Positions 17,971-26,657 of a stretch of 64,000 nt of DNA are shown here, in pieces (positions within the stretch are counted from its first letter, which is position 1; the number at the start of each line of letters is the position of its first letter). This stretch comes from Acinetobacter lwoffii (lineage in GTDB: Bacteria; Pseudomonadota; Gammaproteobacteria; Pseudomonadales; Moraxellaceae). The stretch spans positions 1,364,001 to 1,428,000 of the forward strand of contig NZ_CP072549.1 in NCBI RefSeq assembly GCF_019343495.1, written 5' to 3'. The position numbers and the translations under genes are program-made. The notes beneath the pieces were generated by a model. It made no database searches and had not been told where the DNA came from. It saw only the letters and a program-made list of their open reading frames with translations.

Positions 17971-18330
17971 CTTCTCTTTCAACTCAGTACACACCTTCCA
18001 CAAATCTTCCAAGACCACATCCATCCGCCCCAACACATCATGATTCCAATACCGTACAACAGTTAAACCCACAGCCTCTAAAAACTTGGTTCGTTCAACA
18101 TCGTATTCAATCGCATCATCTGTTCCATGCTGACTGCCATCCAGCTCAATCACTAAACCAATGTCATGGCAGTAAAAATCCACAATATACGGTGCAATTA
18201 CATGCTGACGACGGAATTTAAGATTTATAAAACGCTTGGCACGTAAAACTTGCCACATGAGATATTCAGCATCGGTGGCGGTATGGCGCATAGATTTGGC
18301 GAATTCTAATAATTGAGGATCTATTTTCAT
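17965..18330 (-). CDS. DUF559-domain, endonuclease-like protein
   Basis: A 121-residue protein of the DUF559 family, which belongs to the PD-(D/E)XK/Vsr-like nuclease fold. Visible marks: MRHTATDAEYLMWQVLRAK (helical lead with the conserved acidic Glu), FRRQHVIAPYIVDFYC (IVDF strand with the metal-binding Asp), LVIELDGSQH (E-x-D/GxxH strand) and ERTKFLEAVGLTVVRYWN. These are the conserved catalytic-type positions. The frame extends upstream to 18369, but the extra residues (KVPSPSRRGK) are translated repeat sequence; Met at 18330 is preferred because GGAGAGGG of the adjoining palindrome lies about 12 bases ahead as its ribosome binding site. The gene is flanked on both sides by members of the palindromic repeat family. 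The biological role of stand-alone DUF559 proteins is not established. Confidence 0.85.
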   Translation of the reverse strand: MKIDPQLLEFAKSMRHTATDAEYLMWQVLRAKRFINLKFRRQHVIAPYIVDFYCHDIGLVIELDGSQHGTDDAIEYDVERTKFLEAVGLTVVRYWNHDVLGRMDVVLEDLWKVCTELKEKK

Positions 18331-18339
18331 TGTTATTTT

Positions 18340-18360
18340 CCCTCTCCTACTAGGAGAGGG
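18340..18360. repeat. REP-like palindrome upstream of the DUF559 gene
   Basis: CCCTCTCCTACTAGGAGAGGG, a perfect 9-bp inverted repeat with a 3-base loop, followed by AACTTTCATTATT (18361-18373). Placed so that it supplies the ribosome binding site of the DUF559 gene. Confidence 0.85.
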
Positions 18361-18402
18361 AACTTTCATTATTAAATCTAGAATGACTATACGAATAAGA
18401 GA

Positions 18403-19446
18403 TTAAAGCATCCCATGCCTTAAAAACATCTCCAAGCCACTCACCTTTTTGATATACATCAGGCGTTCTTTTTCCACTTTAATCTGCTGTTTGATGGCTG
18501 AAGTATCTTCATCAATCTGCTTATACAGGTCAGCAATCTGGACCTTACCCTTCGCCTTTTTTACTGCAATTCTGGTTTTCGATGACCAGACCAATCTATG
18601 GATCAATGTATCGATCTGATCTTGTAATTTCTGGCTCTGTGCATCCAAAGCCAGTTGATAAAACTTGAGTTGCTCTGCGCTTAAACCTTTTTGTGAAACA
18701 TCCTGATCTTGTTCAATCTGTAGTTGCATTCTCAGTAACGTAAACAGGTCCTGCTCTGCATACGCCTCATTGGCACGTTGCAATAATTCAGTCTTCTTGA
18801 TTTTTTTGACATCATTCACTTCACGGTCAGGGTGAATGATGGCAGCAATTTTTAAATATACGGTTTTCAATGACTGCTCTGCCATCGCTGCTGCCTGCTC
18901 CTGTTTTTCCTGCTGACGTTTTAACCTGGCTTGCTCACGTACCTGCTGAAAATGATCTGATTCCCACTCTTCAAATACTTCTGCATCTGCAAGATCTGAG
19001 GGATGCTCATTCTTAAAGAATGTTTCCAGTTCATTTATTTTCTTTTGGCTTTTTCTGAACTGGGCATGTTCGGCACGTTGCTGATAATAAGTGAAGATTT
19101 CATTCACCTTATGGGCTTGTTGCACCGACATCGCCTGAGAGTCTTTTAGATAATTTGCAAGGTACTGAATCTTTTCATCCAGCACCACCAGTTCTGCTTT
19201 GGAAAATGTAGTTTCCTGCAGGTGCTTCCAGAGCTGTTCCAGCTGCTTGAACAGTACACCATGCAATTCATGGTAGACCGGCATAAATGTTTTATGGGTA
19301 TATTGTTGCAGATCTTCTTCAGCCTGTTCCCATTGTTGTAATTCCTGTTTCTGTTCCTCGATTTTATCAATCAGATGATCCAGCTTCCTTTGCTGTGGCG
19401 AAAGCGCTGTGAATGGCTGAATCATAGTTTTCAAGTCAAAGAGCAT
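18403..19446 (-). CDS. Coiled-coil protein with J-domain-like segment
   Basis: A 347-residue, strongly charged helical protein. Residues about 195-235 read KTVYLKIAAIIHPDRE, then KTELLQRANEAYAEQD, which is the helix II - HPD - helix III layout of a J domain, the part that stimulates the ATPase of DnaK-type chaperones. The region before it (about 18-190) and after it is rich in Glu, Gln and Lys and looks like coiled coil. No zinc or Gly/Phe region is present, so this is not DnaJ itself. I infer a co-chaperone or scaffold; the client is unknown. It is a single-gene unit; no terminator is obvious in the 32 bases before the neighbouring repeat. Confidence 0.8.
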   Translation of the reverse strand: MLFDLKTMIQPFTALSPQQRKLDHLIDKIEEQKQELQQWEQAEEDLQQYTHKTFMPVYHELHGVLFKQLEQLWKHLQETTFSKAELVVLDEKIQYLANYLKDSQAMSVQQAHKVNEIFTYYQQRAEHAQFRKSQKKINELETFFKNEHPSDLADAEVFEEWESDHFQQVREQARLKRQQEKQEQAAAMAEQSLKTVYLKIAAIIHPDREVNDVKKIKKTELLQRANEAYAEQDLFTLLRMQLQIEQDQDVSQKGLSAEQLKFYQLALDAQSQKLQDQIDTLIHRLVWSSKTRIAVKKAKGKVQIADLYKQIDEDTSAIKQQIKVEKERLMYIKKVSGLEMFLRHGML

Positions 19447-19550
19447 GGCAGGAGAAGGTCAAAGAAGAAATAATATCTATCTTAAATCTTTCAGCTTTTG
19501 TCACAAAGTTCTTTTCCGTGTGCCTTTTCGAAATTTGTATCAGAATTAAA

Positions 19551-19576
19551 AAAAAGCAGACCAAAGTCTGCTTTTT
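19551..19576. terminator. Terminator after the carbonic anhydrase gene (minus strand)
   Basis: AAAAAGCAGAC-caaa-GTCTGCTTTTT, 15 bases past the stop of the minus-strand gene. Confidence 0.88.
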
Positions 19577-19590
19577 CGCTCTCATATTGA

Positions 19591-20307
19591 TTATTCTAAC
19601 ACTACACGGCCATTCAAGGACTGCACCGGACGGTTATTTGGGTGTCCCATCAGTTTGGCAAATTCCGAAATCTGCTTGGCAGAAGCCTGCTGAATATCTT
19701 TCAGAATCAGCCAGCGTACTCCTTCCGAACATGGCGGTGTAGTCAGCGAGCCGCTAAAGCGATAATAATCCAGATTTTTAGGCAACATCTGATTCACAGC
19801 TTGTGGCGTTTTCAAAACCACTTTCTCGCCCTGCTTTTTCGGTAAACGGTTCCACATGCGTTTGAGCATCTGGCTTTCTGCACCCTGCTCGAACATCATC
19901 CCCACGACAGCCAGCTCACCTTTGGCATTGGCATGGACAAAGTGGATTTCCAGTGGATAGCTTTTACCCTTGATCAGGTTTTCACTCGGACTATGCAAAT
20001 GAAATTGCTTTAGTACAAAGGTATCGCCATCCAGCTGCAATTCACCACCTTGCGCAAAATCCACCTGAACAGTATGACCTTTATTTTCGATCGCATGAAT
20101 CATGGTGTTATAGCTGAACTTGAGCGGTTCCAGTTCTGCTTTCACTGTTCGCTCGATATTGATCGGTGACTGGTTCAGACCGTTACAGGCCGAATATTTC
20201 TGGCTCAAAGTCGACCATTGCTCAGGCTGAGTATAATCCCAATCCGCATCTGCCCAGACTGCTGTACTTAAACCCATAACCGTTAAAAGCGTGAATATTT
20301 TTTTCAC
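19591..20307 (-). CDS. Periplasmic alpha-type carbonic anhydrase
   Basis: Interconverts CO2 and bicarbonate in the periplasm. The alpha-class pattern is clear: NGLNQSPINIE near the N-terminus, the zinc ligands in KQFHLHSPSE and LEIHFVH, and the SGSLTTPPCSEGVRW block that lines the active site. The N-terminus KKIFTLLTVMGLSTAVWADADW is a Sec signal peptide with cleavage after AWA-like VWA. The frame can start at 20337, but a GTG at 20307 has AGGG at the right distance and puts the two lysines at the start of the signal peptide, so 238 residues are proposed. Single gene. Confidence 0.93.
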   Translation of the reverse strand: MKKIFTLLTVMGLSTAVWADADWDYTQPEQWSTLSQKYSACNGLNQSPINIERTVKAELEPLKFSYNTMIHAIENKGHTVQVDFAQGGELQLDGDTFVLKQFHLHSPSENLIKGKSYPLEIHFVHANAKGELAVVGMMFEQGAESQMLKRMWNRLPKKQGEKVVLKTPQAVNQMLPKNLDYYRFSGSLTTPPCSEGVRWLILKDIQQASAKQISEFAKLMGHPNNRPVQSLNGRVVLE

Positions 20308-20337
20308 AATAGATCCCTTGTTGGAAGTCAAAATCAC

Positions 20338-20760
20338 AATTTTTAATTTAAAAACAGTTTATTAACCTGGTGTAATCACTCTATTTTTCAGGCCACAAAC
20401 TACAGATTTTTATAGAGATGAAGTGATTTGCTTACAAATTTCTAAACACTCCTGGTTCTTCAAAACACATTATTGAGAATATATATTGATAGATTTCAAA
20501 TGGATAATACTTTTATAGATTTAAAAATAGACAGTAGAGAATGTGATCTTCTTCAAATTTAATCTGCTGATTTTTTATGCATTATTTACATGAAATCTCT
20601 ATCTTATTTTCAATAGATCAAATAGCTAGATTTTTAAGTTCAAGCTTCTTTTTTAAATAGAATCTACCTTTATTCATAAACTTACATAAACACAGCAGCA
20701 AATAAAATACTGATATTGCTAGACTCGAGCCAAAGAGAAAAATGAGGATAAAGAATTTAA
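20338..20760. other. AT-rich intergenic region, divergent promoters
   Basis: 423 bases between divergent genes. No coding frame, repeat or known RNA is recognisable. It must carry the promoters of the carbonic anhydrase and DUF421 genes; no hexamer pair stands out. Confidence 0.6.
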
Positions 20761-21438
20761 ATGGACTGGGCGACCATATTTATAAATGACACCACCTGGG
20801 AGTTTACCGCAGAAATTTTGCTGCGTTGTGCCCTGATGTACACGATGATTATCCTGTTTTTGCGTCTGACCGGAAAACGTGGGGTACGTCAACTTTCTAT
20901 CTTCGAAGTCGCTATCATTTTGAGCTTGGGTTCGATTGCCGGCGACCCGATGTTTACTGAAGATATTCCCCTGATTCAGGCAGTTCTGGTGATGTCGGTG
21001 ATTATTATCATGTACCGCCTGACCACCTGGCTCATGATGAAATATCAGTGGTTTGAAGACCTACTGGAAGGTAAACCGATTTATATCGTAGAAGATGGCG
21101 TGCTGGTCGTTGAAGAAATTAAAAAAGGTAAGATGTCACATGATGAATTCTTTGCCGAAATGCGCCAGCAAGGCGTAGAGCATCTGGGTCAGGTACGCAC
21201 CGGTTTACTGGAAACTGACGGTAAGTTCAGTATCCTGTTCTTCAAATCGGATGAGGTTCGGCCTGGGCTGCCACTTTTCCCTAAAACCTGTTCTATAGTC
21301 CAACAGGTCAAGGCTGGGCAATTATATGCCTGCATTTACTGTGGACAGGTACAAACCCTTTCGCATGCCAACCAGCAATGTCCGCGCTGTGATTCTTCGC
21401 AATGGGCCGAAACGATTGACTGTTTAAGAATAACTTAA
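20761..21438 (+). CDS. DUF421 (YetF-like) membrane protein with C-terminal zinc ribbon
   Basis: A 225-residue inner-membrane protein. Three hydrophobic segments (about 15-40, 50-70, 75-95) lead into the soluble DUF421 domain: RLTGKRGVRQLSIFEVAII, LSLGSIAGDP, then LLEGKPIYIVEDGVL and MSHDEFFAEMRQQGVEHLGQV. Family members are YetF/YkjA-like and poorly understood. Unusual is the end: CIYCG, 16 residues, CPRCD is a four-cysteine zinc-ribbon pattern added after the DUF421 domain. Its stop overlaps the stop of the convergent HAD gene by 4 bases. GAGGA lies about 14 bases before the ATG, a little far. Confidence 0.88.
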   Translation: MDWATIFINDTTWEFTAEILLRCALMYTMIILFLRLTGKRGVRQLSIFEVAIILSLGSIAGDPMFTEDIPLIQAVLVMSVIIIMYRLTTWLMMKYQWFEDLLEGKPIYIVEDGVLVVEEIKKGKMSHDEFFAEMRQQGVEHLGQVRTGLLETDGKFSILFFKSDEVRPGLPLFPKTCSIVQQVKAGQLYACIYCGQVQTLSHANQQCPRCDSSQWAETIDCLRIT

Positions 21439-22136
21439 GTCTGATTCAGTAACTGCAAATGCGCAAAAATTTCCGGCAGTTGCTGAATTTTATATCGGAT
21501 ATGTTCGGCATCGGCATGAAAGCCTTGCATCCATAATGCATGCATTCCGGCCTCTGTAGCTCCTTGTACATCATTAATGGGATGGTCGCCAATATACAGG
21601 CACTGTGCAGGCTGCACGCCTAGACGCTCTGCCGTGATCTGGAATATTTCCGGCTGTGGTTTGTTAAAACCCACCAACCCCGAACTGATGATCTCATCAA
21701 AATAAGGTTCAATACCCAAACCCCGAATCGTATTTAAACGGGTGTCATGTCCGCCATTGGAAACAATGGCTAGCTGATAACCTTCATTTTTTAGCTTTGT
21801 TAATACTTGCTCTGCTGCCGGCATTTCTACGGCGAAACGGCCAAACTGGCTAAACCAGAATTGGGCTAGTTCATCTATACTCGGAGGATTTAACCAGCTT
21901 AGTTCCTGTAACAATGCATAGGCAGCCGAAGCTCCGATACTGCCATGCGTCAGCAATTCCTTTTTAGGATAACCGCCATTATCGATGCGTCTTACAATCT
22001 CGATAATTTTGTCAGACTCGACCTGTTTCAATGCTGGCGCATAATATTCTGCCAGATAACGGCTATAGGCTTGTGTCGTCAGATCACGATGGGTCAAGGT
22101 ATTGTCGAGGTCAAATAAAACAGCTTGAATAGGCAT
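21435..22136 (-). CDS. HAD-superfamily hydrolase, YjjG/pyrophosphatase-like
   Basis: A 233-residue phosphatase of the haloacid dehalogenase superfamily. Motif I is VLFDLDNTLTHRD at the N-terminus, motif II LAIVSNGG, motif III lysine in VGFNKPQPEIF and motif IV YIGDHPINDVQGA. A helical cap of type C1 lies between I and II. Subfamily resembles the nucleotidase/phosphoglycolate phosphatase branch; the substrate is not determined. Convergent with the DUF421 gene, sharing the TTAA of the two stops. Confidence 0.9.
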   Translation of the reverse strand: MPIQAVLFDLDNTLTHRDLTTQAYSRYLAEYYAPALKQVESDKIIEIVRRIDNGGYPKKELLTHGSIGASAAYALLQELSWLNPPSIDELAQFWFSQFGRFAVEMPAAEQVLTKLKNEGYQLAIVSNGGHDTRLNTIRGLGIEPYFDEIISSGLVGFNKPQPEIFQITAERLGVQPAQCLYIGDHPINDVQGATEAGMHALWMQGFHADAEHIRYKIQQLPEIFAHLQLLNQT

Positions 22137-22232
22137 AATTTTTAAAACGAAGTGCTGAAACTTTCAATCATGTTAACAGTCCGAAACTTGTTAGATCAGA
22201 CATAAAATTGCTAAGTTTTGTTGTTTTAAGCA

Positions 22233-22265
22233 TAAAAAAAGCGATGCTAAAGCATCGCCTTTTCT
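22233..22265. terminator. Terminator after the porin gene (minus strand)
   Basis: GCGATGC-taaa-GCATCGC between A7 and a T-rich run, about 20 bases past the stop. Confidence 0.85.
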
Positions 22266-22283
22266 TAGAGTACAAAATCTAAA

Positions 22284-23432
22284 TTAGAATTTGTATTCAA
22301 CACCTGTACCTACGACTGGCTGATCCGTTTCATTTGAACCTTGTTCTAACATTAGGTAGCCCGCATAACCATATGCTTTCACCTGCTTGCTGAATGCATA
22401 GTCTGCACCAACTAGAATTTGTTGAGCTTCATAATCAGCTTTGGCAGTAGTAAATTCAGTTGTGCTTTGACTATATTGACCTTTTACTGTCCATGCTTTT
22501 GCTGTTGGCAAATTGTATTCAGCTCCAATTAACCAAGCTTGTTGATCATCAATAGCTCTGATTGATTCAAGCCAAGTTACTGAAGTGTCATTGTCAGCAT
22601 TTGCTGTCTCTTCGACTTCTGAAACTTGATAGAGTGCCTTAAGTGCTAAACCATTATCTAAATTTACTCGGCCAATCGCACGGATCGTATTTGCAGCAGC
22701 AAATACACTACCTGCGGCTCCACCTGTTACTTCTGGAGCAGATGCATTCAAAATACCGCGACCAGCAAAATTTGATGGAATTGCTTTATCGTAACCAAGA
22801 CCTAAAACAACTGCTTTGCTGTCATATACTACAGATGCTGACCATGCATCACCCAAGCCACGACCTGCAACTTTAGAACCGCCTTTAGACAAGCTAATAC
22901 CACCAGCTTCACCCGTAGCTAATAGTGCAGTTGCTTTTAGTTTACCTTCACCGACTGCAAAGCCAGGAGCTTCATAGACGACAACATTATCGATACGGTT
23001 TTCACCGGTAAAGATACCTGCCATATCCGCTTTATTTGCAACATAGTTATTGAAAGTATCAACTACTGAAGAAAGCTGTTTTACAGGCGTATCGATTTTA
23101 CCTAGTTTTACTGTACCTAACTTTTCATCTTTAAGACCGACTAAAAGATTACGCGGTACAAATGTATCTGTACTTCCACCATTGTCTACATAGAAGGTAA
23201 ATTCAGCTTGATAAAGCCCACTTAAACGGTCAGTAAGTTTCTCCTCACCTTTTAAACCCAAGAATGAATTATTAGTATTCAGTTCAATAACATCGCGATC
23301 AGACACAGGTGAAGCATTGTCTTCAGGTAAATAATCAACTGTGGCATCAATCTCACCATAAAAAGTTGGTGCTGCAAAAGTTGTCCCCGCCAAAAGGCTG
23401 AATGCAATTGCTGTTGCTAACTTAGTTTTCAT
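22284..23432 (-). CDS. Outer-membrane porin, Gram-negative general-porin type
   Basis: A 382-residue outer-membrane beta-barrel for passive diffusion. The signal peptide KTKLATAIAFSLLAGTTFA is followed by APTFYGEIDATVDY, a typical first strand; the protein ends in VGTGVEYKF with the terminal Phe needed for barrel assembly. SFLGLKGEEKLTDRLSGLYQAEF is the trimeric porin block. The open frame reaches 23471, but Met at 23432 has AAGGAT ahead and begins the signal peptide. Resembles the porins of other Acinetobacter; pore selectivity cannot be told. Confidence 0.93.
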   Translation of the reverse strand: MKTKLATAIAFSLLAGTTFAAPTFYGEIDATVDYLPEDNASPVSDRDVIELNTNNSFLGLKGEEKLTDRLSGLYQAEFTFYVDNGGSTDTFVPRNLLVGLKDEKLGTVKLGKIDTPVKQLSSVVDTFNNYVANKADMAGIFTGENRIDNVVVYEAPGFAVGEGKLKATALLATGEAGGISLSKGGSKVAGRGLGDAWSASVVYDSKAVVLGLGYDKAIPSNFAGRGILNASAPEVTGGAAGSVFAAANTIRAIGRVNLDNGLALKALYQVSEVEETANADNDTSVTWLESIRAIDDQQAWLIGAEYNLPTAKAWTVKGQYSQSTTEFTTAKADYEAQQILVGADYAFSKQVKAYGYAGYLMLEQGSNETDQPVVGTGVEYKF

Positions 23433-23568
23433 CAAAAATATCCTTAATTTATTTTGTAACAAATAATACACACGGCGCTTATATTACAAAATTATTAAAT
23501 TAATATTTATATATTCTATTTAGTACTTTAGGCTAACATTTAACCAAATAGTTGATTATTTAGAAATT

Positions 23569-24807
23569 TTATACTTTTTCTGCAACTTTCATCCATCGGA
23601 AAATTGGAATTAGACTGAAAATTGCCACGATCACGATCAGATTCAGATAATTTTGATAGCCTAAAGCATCTCCAAAAATGCCACTCAGGCTATAAAGTCC
23701 CCCACTCACCGTGGCCATCAGAGCAACCTGAAAGGTAAAATCTGTCCCTGCCAGATGCTTACGGCTGTATTGCATGACCAAGGTCAACATGACCACCAAA
23801 AGCATGGCTGAGACCATGTCTTCGGCCGCATTGATCAGATAAATGATCCAATTTTCTACTTTGTTTTGAGCTTCATACTGGCCAGCCAGCCAGGCATAAG
23901 CTATTAAGCTTAATATTTTTAGAATTGAGAAAACGATCAAACTCGAGCTGCGCGACCAGTATTTCAGGCACCAGCCAGCCAATCCGGCCCCAATCAAGGC
24001 AGCCAACGCTCCCAGCATGGTGACATAGAGACCAATCTGGCTAAAGCTCAGTCCGAGATCTACCATTAAAGGTTTTAATAAAGGCCCGGATAAACCATCG
24101 GCGATTTTAAAGGTCAGTAAAACTAGAAGCCACCTCGCCAAGCTTAAATCTGACCAGAAGTATTGAAAATAGGTTTTAATATTACTAAGTGCAGGTCCTT
24201 TATCAGCTGGCGTGATAATTTTTGAATGCAGAGGTTCTCTAAAAAGTAAAATAGGTAAAGTATTAATAAAGACCAGAGCGGCCAATAATAGAAAGGTAGC
24301 TTGCCATTGCAGCAGATCGAGCAACCATAATACTGCTCCACCTCCGACAATAAATCCCAGACGCGAACCAATCACCTGAAAGGTATTGCCCCAATGTTGC
24401 TGTTCATTTTTCAGAATATTGACCGCCAGTGCATCGGTGGCAATATCCTGCGTCGCGCCAATGCCATTCATCAACAAAAGCAGGACAAAAAACAGCAGTA
24501 AATACAGCGGCTGATTCAAGGCCTGAATCGGTAGAAATGAGAGCCCAATCAATACAGCAACTGACAGCCATTGTAGGGGAATAATCCAGCTACGGTAATG
24601 ACCTTGGGATTTCTTCCCATAACGATCGACCCAAGGTGCCCAGAATATTTTAATCGACCAGGGCAGCATTAACAGGCCAAAGCCTCCGATATGCGCCAGC
24701 GATACCCCTTCAGCTCGCAGAATGACCGGCAAGGCATGCGTCATAAATCCGACCGGAAGCCCCTGTGCCCAATACAGCGAAAACAGTAAAATATAGGTAT
24801 TCCGCAT
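23569..24807 (-). CDS. MFS transporter, AmpG/FptX-like
   Basis: A 412-residue carrier with about twelve hydrophobic segments. It opens with LFSLYWAQGLPVGFMTHALP, close to the YFAQGLPFGF-type start of the AmpG (muropeptide permease) and RhtX/FptX (siderophore uptake) branches, and has the cytosolic loop PWVDRYGKKSQGHYRSWI and the TQDIATDALAVNIL motif of the same group. It is shorter than E. coli AmpG (about 490), closer to FptX in length. The substrate is thus either a cell-wall fragment or a siderophore; no siderophore genes are nearby. Single gene with AAGGA about 12 bases before the ATG. Confidence 0.85.
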   Translation of the reverse strand: MRNTYILLFSLYWAQGLPVGFMTHALPVILRAEGVSLAHIGGFGLLMLPWSIKIFWAPWVDRYGKKSQGHYRSWIIPLQWLSVAVLIGLSFLPIQALNQPLYLLLFFVLLLLMNGIGATQDIATDALAVNILKNEQQHWGNTFQVIGSRLGFIVGGGAVLWLLDLLQWQATFLLLAALVFINTLPILLFREPLHSKIITPADKGPALSNIKTYFQYFWSDLSLARWLLVLLTFKIADGLSGPLLKPLMVDLGLSFSQIGLYVTMLGALAALIGAGLAGWCLKYWSRSSSLIVFSILKILSLIAYAWLAGQYEAQNKVENWIIYLINAAEDMVSAMLLVVMLTLVMQYSRKHLAGTDFTFQVALMATVSGGLYSLSGIFGDALGYQNYLNLIVIVAIFSLIPIFRWMKVAEKV

Positions 24808-24944
24808 ATTTAGGCTAAGTCCTTAAGGTGAAAATGCATCACCAGCATTTGAGATGCTATACATTTTGCCAATGATCCGGATTTTACAACAGTCTAATAT
24901 AATAAAAAATAAAGAAAAATTAGTTTCGGAACGAGACAGAAGCA

Positions 24945-25574
24945 ATGGCCCAAATACGTTTCCCCCTACTCCCGCCGCATGTGCCAGCCCGCGGCAGCAA
25001 GCTGAGCCGGACTTTTTTCAGGCAGCTTTTTTTGGCCCAAGGCTGGCGTCTGGAAGGCGAATTTCCAGACTTACCTAAAGCTGTGGCGATTATTTCCCCG
25101 CACACCTCCAATATTGATGCATGGCTGGGTTTTAATGCCCTGCTTGGTCTCGGTATTCAGATTACGATTTTCGGTAAAGACAGCCTGTTCCGCACACCGC
25201 TGAAACCGGTTCTGGAATGGATTGGTGTAGTTCCGGTGGTGCGCGATAGTCCGCAAGGTCATACCCGACAGATTGTAGACATCATTGAAAAATCAGAACA
25301 GATCTGGGTCGGTATGGCACCGGAAGGTTCACGTAAGGCACCAGATAAAATTCGCAGCGGTTTTTATCATATTGCCAAGGTAGCCCATTTGCCGATTGTG
25401 ATGTTTTCTTTTGATTATGATATCAAGACCATTCATATCCTGGGCGTGTACCATCTGACCGGTGATTATGAATACGACCTAGAACAGATTTATCAGCATT
25501 ATCAAGGTAAATTCTCGGCCAAAAATCCAGACTGGGTGGCCAAGCCGTTACAAAAGCTTTTGAAAAAAGACTAG
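24945..25574 (+). CDS. 1-acyl-glycerol-3-phosphate acyltransferase-like protein
   Basis: A 209-residue PlsC-superfamily acyltransferase. The catalytic HX4D motif is HTSNID near residue 52; the glycerol-phosphate binding motif appears as MAPEGSRKAPDKIRSGFYHIA near 126. Membrane association through the basic, hydrophobic N-terminus (SRTFFRQLFLAQGW) is likely. This is the short branch often called lysophospholipid acyltransferase-like, not the main PlsC, so the acceptor is uncertain. It is 63 bases upstream of the patatin-like lipoprotein gene on the same strand; a lipid-remodelling pair is a plausible inference. Confidence 0.9.
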   Translation: MAQIRFPLLPPHVPARGSKLSRTFFRQLFLAQGWRLEGEFPDLPKAVAIISPHTSNIDAWLGFNALLGLGIQITIFGKDSLFRTPLKPVLEWIGVVPVVRDSPQGHTRQIVDIIEKSEQIWVGMAPEGSRKAPDKIRSGFYHIAKVAHLPIVMFSFDYDIKTIHILGVYHLTGDYEYDLEQIYQHYQGKFSAKNPDWVAKPLQKLLKKD

Positions 25575-25637
25575 GCAAATACGGCTTTTTTTGATGTGAT
25601 AGCCTGAATTTTGTTGATTTAATCACCAGTTTTTATA

Positions 25638-26555
25638 ATGAAATTAGCCCGTTATGCCTTAATTGGCTGTCTTGGATTCAGTCTTGCAGCCTGTGACAAA
25701 GCCACTAAAACACCCACGCCTGCCACGCCAATAAAAGCCCGTGAACCTGTCGTCGCCATTGCCCTCGGTGGTGGCGGTGCCAAAGGTTTTGCCCATATTG
25801 GCGTCATTAAAGTGCTCGAATCACACGGCATCAAACCGAAAATTATTACCGGTACCAGTGCCGGTAGTTTTGTCGGTAGCTTATATGCCAGTGGCAAATC
25901 GTCTTATCAGTTACAGCAGATTGCCCTGAACTTTAAAGAATCTGATATCCGCGATCTAACCTTGAATCGCCAAGGAATTATTGCCGGACAAAAATTGCAG
26001 GATTTCGTCAATAAAAATGTGGCGAACAAACCGATTGAACAGTTCCCGATACGTTTTGCTGCAGTTGCCACTCGTCTGGACAATGGCCGCAAGGCAGATT
26101 TTATTAAAGGTAATGCCGGCCAGGCAGTGCGCGCGTCCTGCAGTATTCCGAATGTGTTTGTGCCTGCCGTGATTGGCGGAAGCAAATATGTTGATGGCGG
26201 TCTGGTCAGTCCAATTCCGGTCAAGACCGCCAAAGATATGGGGGCAGACATTGTTATTGCCGTGGATATTTCTGCCCGTCCGGATGGTAATAAGGCTCTG
26301 AATATGTGGGGCGTACTGGATCAGACCCTGAACATTATGGGACAGCAAAGTATTAATGAAGAGTTGAGTCAGGCCACTGTGGTGATTCAGCCCAAAGTCG
26401 GCCATATCGGTACTTTAGACCTGAAAGCCAGCAATGCCACCATTCTGGAAGGTGAAAAGGCTGCTCAGCTGAAAATCCGTACTATTGAAAAAGCCATTAG
26501 CAACTTTAAGCAGTCTCCCGCGGCATTTAAACCGCCACGTCCGGCAAAATTTTGA
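25638..26555 (+). CDS. Patatin-like phospholipase lipoprotein
   Basis: A 305-residue lipoprotein: signal GCLGFSLAACDK with the lipobox LAAC and the lipidated Cys near residue 19, then an Ala/Pro/Thr linker. The patatin domain has the oxyanion loop ALGGGGAKGFAHIGVIKVL, the nucleophile serine in ITGTSAGSFVGSLYASG and the catalytic Asp in VDGGLVSPIPV. It resembles the RssA/NTE-like bacterial patatins. Asp after Cys (position +2) would favour inner-membrane retention by the classical rule. Likely acts on phospholipids or lysophospholipids in the envelope. Confidence 0.93.
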   Translation: MKLARYALIGCLGFSLAACDKATKTPTPATPIKAREPVVAIALGGGGAKGFAHIGVIKVLESHGIKPKIITGTSAGSFVGSLYASGKSSYQLQQIALNFKESDIRDLTLNRQGIIAGQKLQDFVNKNVANKPIEQFPIRFAAVATRLDNGRKADFIKGNAGQAVRASCSIPNVFVPAVIGGSKYVDGGLVSPIPVKTAKDMGADIVIAVDISARPDGNKALNMWGVLDQTLNIMGQQSINEELSQATVVIQPKVGHIGTLDLKASNATILEGEKAAQLKIRTIEKAISNFKQSPAAFKPPRPAKF

Positions 26556-26657
26556 TGCATGAATTTTTTATATTCATCTGCAGCCGCATCTGCTACATTG
26601 AAGATCAATCATATAAAGATGATGATTAATTAAATACTTAGCGATATAGGTCACGAT

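Noticed and set aside
17862..18221. 119-codon plus-strand frame through repeats into the DUF559 gene
   Set aside because: Its first part is translated palindrome sequence and the rest is antisense to DUF559, which has the conserved motifs.
25956..26405. 149-codon frame opposite the patatin gene
   Set aside because: Overlaps the conserved catalytic region on the other strand; no independent support.
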